A DNA stretch of 64,000 nucleotides, from assembly GCA_963678705.1 (NCBI GenBank), contig OY783213.1, positions 15,504,451 to 15,568,450 on the forward strand, written 5' to 3'. The DNA comes from Panorpa germanica. Its lineage: Eukaryota > Arthropoda > Insecta > Mecoptera > Panorpidae. The notes under the pieces are model-generated. The model saw only the letters and a list, made by a program, of their open reading frames with translations. It ran no database searches and was not told the origin of the DNA. Of the stretch, positions 60,956 to 64,000 are shown in pieces. The position numbers and the translations under genes were made by a program. The first letter of the stretch is position 1. The number at the start of each line of letters is the position of its first letter.

Positions 60956-61208
60956 ATTATTTATATTTATAAATTTTGCTTTCTTATTAGGATCTATTAG
61001 GTCTACTTTTTGAATTTTGTTATTAACACAGACGTTTTTATGGGTCATTTTTTACGATATAAATCAAGACATCTGCTTGGTTTTAAAAAGCTTTTTGGTC
61101 CCAATATTTTTATTAACCTTAAAGTATTTCTTTTTCAGAATTAATTCGAAGCAACTAGTAATATACAATTTACTAGTGTTATACATTTGACTTTAAAATA
61201 AGCCTAAT

Positions 61209-62573
61209 ATGTCTGAAACTACATTATTAATTAAGAACTTGCCACACTGTCTAAACGATGCAGAGAAACACGATTTTCTTCAGCACTTCGGTGCTCAAGA
61301 AGTCAAAATAATCCACTCTAATGTTAAGAAAAATAATTTGACTTTTGCAACATTTGCCTCCAAAGAAGAAGCAGATTTAGCTGTAAGACGTTTACATAAC
61401 TTTCCCGTTTTGGGATTTACATTATCGGCAGTATATGCCAAAACATCTCCAGAATCAGTAACTCAAAACAAAACAGCGGCACAAGATTTCTCCAGGCATG
61501 AATTTAATACATTTTTAAAAAAATTACATGCTTTCAATGAGGGCGTTGATTTTATGCAACCTCCACCACATCACCTAAAATATTGTTATCCTGGGCCAAC
61601 CAAATCAACTTTGATGAACATTTTACGTGCTTTAGAAACAGTTCCAAAGTTTTATACACAAGTGCTACATCTTATGAATAAAATGAATCTTCCTCCACCG
61701 TTCTGTGAAGAATCTACTACAGATCCTAGATTTGTAGAAAGAAACATATATAATGTTCCAGTAGAAGATAAGATTTATAGTGTTCCAATTGCACCACCAG
61801 TACCTCAAACGTCCAGTGAAGAATCAGAACTAGAGAGTGATCCTGATGAACAGAAACCGAATGAAATAGTACCTACAAAACGAGCGGCACCACAGAAGAA
61901 ACAACATTTACTCAAAAGAATTAGACTTTTGGAAATCAAACCTACATCGATGTCGAAACCAAGTCAATCAAAAATAAGTACAGAAGAAGTTTTTGAAGAA
62001 AAAAAGGAATTGGAACATATACCAAAGAAAATAGAATTAAAATTGTCTAGTACACATTTAGGCCATAGAAGTAACAACGAAGAAGTTTCAAGTTCTGAAG
62101 TTGGGACTTTTGGCAAGATTTATCCCAATAAAATTCCGGAAAATATAGAAAAAAGTAATAGTATGGAAGAATATACAAGCTCTAGAAAACCTGATTGCAT
62201 AACACAAGAGGAACTTGCAGCAAATAGAATTAGCGAAAAAGATTTTCATTTACTACCTGTGTTTAAAAATTATAATGCTGGACCACCATCTTGTCGAATT
62301 TATATAAAGAACTTAGCAAAAACAGTAACAACAGAAGATATAACTTTTATTTATAAAAAGTATATAGATGTAGACAAAGACTATGATGAAGATGAGCCTT
62401 CAATGTTCGATGTAAGACTTATGCAAGAAGGTCGAATGAAAGGTCAAGCTTTTGTAACGTTTCAAAATATAGAACAAGCTCAAAAAGCTGTGAAAGAAAC
62501 TAATGGCTTCATATTGAAAGAAAAACCAATGGCTGTAGTTTTCGCAAGATCTGCCGCAGTTAAATCGAAATAA
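61209..62573 (+). CDS. RNPC3: U11/U12-65K protein (minor spliceosome), RNPC3
   Basis: RNPC3 is the U11/U12 di-snRNP 65K protein. It binds U12 snRNA through its C-terminal RRM and contacts the U11-59K protein through its N-terminus, helping the minor spliceosome recognise U12-type introns in the nucleus. The ORF is a single uninterrupted 454-residue exon. RRM1 is at about 4-80 (TLLIKNLPHCL; NNLTFATFAS). A charged linker follows with LKYCYPGPTKSTLMNI and PPPFCEE. RRM2 is at about 358-445 (RIYIKNLAKTV; GRMKGQAFVTF). Length and two-RRM layout are typical (human about 517). The lack of introns is unlike most of its neighbours but there is no poly-A trace or decay, so I call it functional. Confidence 0.92.
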   Translation: MSETTLLIKNLPHCLNDAEKHDFLQHFGAQEVKIIHSNVKKNNLTFATFASKEEADLAVRRLHNFPVLGFTLSAVYAKTSPESVTQNKTAAQDFSRHEFNTFLKKLHAFNEGVDFMQPPPHHLKYCYPGPTKSTLMNILRALETVPKFYTQVLHLMNKMNLPPPFCEESTTDPRFVERNIYNVPVEDKIYSVPIAPPVPQTSSEESELESDPDEQKPNEIVPTKRAAPQKKQHLLKRIRLLEIKPTSMSKPSQSKISTEEVFEEKKELEHIPKKIELKLSSTHLGHRSNNEEVSSSEVGTFGKIYPNKIPENIEKSNSMEEYTSSRKPDCITQEELAANRISEKDFHLLPVFKNYNAGPPSCRIYIKNLAKTVTTEDITFIYKKYIDVDKDYDEDEPSMFDVRLMQEGRMKGQAFVTFQNIEQAQKAVKETNGFILKEKPMAVVFARSAAVKSK

Positions 62574-63474
62574 AAATTTACTATTATGTACAAAATAAAA
62601 TATAAGTTTAAAATACAAATTATATAATATATTTATTATTTAGTTTTTCTACAGAAAATATTTTTTTCTTTCTTATTTTAGTAATAAAATATTTTATACA
62701 GAATTTTTTAAAAGTATTTCTTATTTCTGGGTTTTCTTTTTAATAGAAAATGTTGCTCTCGTTTTGCTTCTTTTTTTCTGAACTTTAAATTAGTAAAGTT
62801 GTTTTAGTGTTTTATTGTAAAATAACTATTGTTTTGTGAATTTCAGCTATGCCTGTTGATAATAAGATTTTATCATCTGGAAATAATTATTCTTTGCGTG
62901 ATTACTATATTTTGATAAACGATTTTACTATAAATTTAATTATTTAAATGATGAGACAAATGCATTTAATTAATATAAAATAATCTGAAACATGAGGTTG
63001 AAAGACATTTAAAATTAATTTAAAAAAAAGGAAACAATTATTTTCCTAATAAACAATATTGAATATTATACGCACTGTGTGGGCGCGGCGCTGATAGTAA
63101 TGAAATTTAATAGTAACCTGCTCTGTCATCAATTTGAACAAATGTCAAAATGAAAATAATCTGTCGTAAATTGTTTAAACATTTATTATAAATGAAAATG
63201 GAAAAACTAAATTTTGTTAATTATTTCTATTATATTAGATTCTCAATATGAACTGCCGTGATAACTAGTAAACTTAATATACATAATTGTTATAAGAAAT
63301 ATATAGAAAATTATTTAAATTTTATTTAATAAAAATGTTATTCTTCAGTTTAATAATGAAAATAACAAACCAGTGATGTATATTTTTAATCATTGAACAA
63401 AAATTAAACAATTAATATTATATTTTAATATAAAAGTAAGTGTATTACTTTAAATCAAATAAGAGATTATCAAA
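62574..63474. other. Intergenic RNPC3 / SLC35B3
   Basis: AT-rich sequence. AATAAAAT words near 62596 and 62684 are candidate polyadenylation signals for RNPC3. The motif GTGTGGGCGCGGCGCTGA near 63078 is the only GC-rich patch and could belong to the promoter of the following gene. Confidence 0.45.
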
Positions 63475-64000
63475 ATGGATTTTAAAATACCAGTAGAGGC
63501 AGTAGATGTAACGCAAAAAAATAAAACAGGCAATGGAAATAATTCGAAAACAAATATTAAAATATTGTGTTTTGATTTGTCACATTATTCACAAACTACT
63601 CAATTTTTATTATGTTGTTTAGGAGTTTTTATATTTTATTTAATGTATGGATATTTACAAGAATTAATATTCACGTTAAAAGGTTTTGAACCTTATGGGT
63701 GGTTTTTAACTTTAATACAATTTGCTTATTACACTGTCTTCGGACTTATTGAAAAATTTATTAGACAATTAAAAGGTAGACAAATTCCATTGCGGACTTA
63801 TTTATTATTGGCATTTTTAACTTTGGGTACTATGGGGTTTTCAAATTCATCACTGGGGTACCTAAATTATCCGACACAAGTTATTTTTAAATGTTGTAAA
63901 TTGGTTCCTGTTATGATTGGGTCTATTATGATACAAGGCAAAAAATACGGCCCTCTGGATTATGCAGCAGCAGTCTGCATGTGTCTAGGATTAACATTAT
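63475..64000 (+). CDS. SLC35B3-type PAPS transporter, 5' part only
   Basis: Golgi antiporter that would import the sulphate donor PAPS from the cytosol (PAPST2/SLC35B3). ATG 63475 opens a frame that runs off the window end, giving 175 complete codons. After a polar N-terminus the first membrane segment reads TQFLLCCLGVFIFYLMYGYL. Family-like strings follow: YLQELIFTLKGFEPYGWFLT, ALTLGTMG-like LAFLTLGTMGFSNSSLGYLN, YPTQVIFKCCKLVPVMIGSI and GKKYGPLDYAAAVCMCLGLT. These match the nucleotide-sugar transporter signature, and the KCCKLVPVM box is shared by SLC35B2 and SLC35B3. I favour B3. About half of the protein is missing. Confidence 0.88.
   Translation, partial: MDFKIPVEAVDVTQKNKTGNGNNSKTNIKILCFDLSHYSQTTQFLLCCLGVFIFYLMYGYLQELIFTLKGFEPYGWFLTLIQFAYYTVFGLIEKFIRQLKGRQIPLRTYLLLAFLTLGTMGFSNSSLGYLNYPTQVIFKCCKLVPVMIGSIMIQGKKYGPLDYAAAVCMCLGLTL

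Overview
This is an AT-rich animal nuclear window, almost certainly from an insect. Intron-exon structure, GT-AG splice sites, an Armitage/MOV10L1-type piRNA helicase, a U11/U12-65K protein and many short palindromic DNA-transposon remnants (MITEs) support that. A moth or butterfly fits best, but the order is an inference. Gene models were built by hand from reading frames and splice phases; every multi-exon model listed stays in frame to its stop codon except for one doubtful first exon.

Region by region: 1-17.9 kb is gene-poor and holds several repeat families, a broken LINE and one exon-like segment. 17.9-20.6 kb (minus strand) is a p68/DDX5-type DEAD-box helicase, divergent from a small plus-strand membrane-protein ORF at 20.9 kb. 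22.1-26.0 kb (minus) is a second DDX5/DDX17-type helicase with an RS-rich and proline-rich tail. 27.2-32.4 kb (minus) is a PRDM10-like PR/zinc-finger protein, and 32.7-34.7 kb (minus) is NOL11. CCDC66 (35.7-39.6 kb) and an unrecognised cysteine/lysine-rich gene (39.9-42.1 kb) are on the plus strand. 42-47 kb is nearly empty. 47.1-48.3 kb (minus) is a lysine-rich, ER-type single-pass membrane protein that may be related to LYRIC/metadherin. 49.3-55.2 kb (plus) is an Armitage/MOV10L1 helicase in ten coding exons. 56.6-59.8 kb is a roughly 3.2-kb foldback array of about 147-bp units. 61.2-62.6 kb (plus) is intronless RNPC3, and 63.5 kb to the end is the start of a SLC35B3-type PAPS transporter.

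The genes do not form one pathway, but RNA biology dominates: two p68-type helicases, a U3-processome factor (NOL11), a piRNA helicase and a minor-spliceosome protein. The best candidate for something undescribed is the large hairpin-forming array just downstream of the piRNA helicase. It is flanked by diverged direct repeats and has its own nested inverted and direct repeats at the axis.
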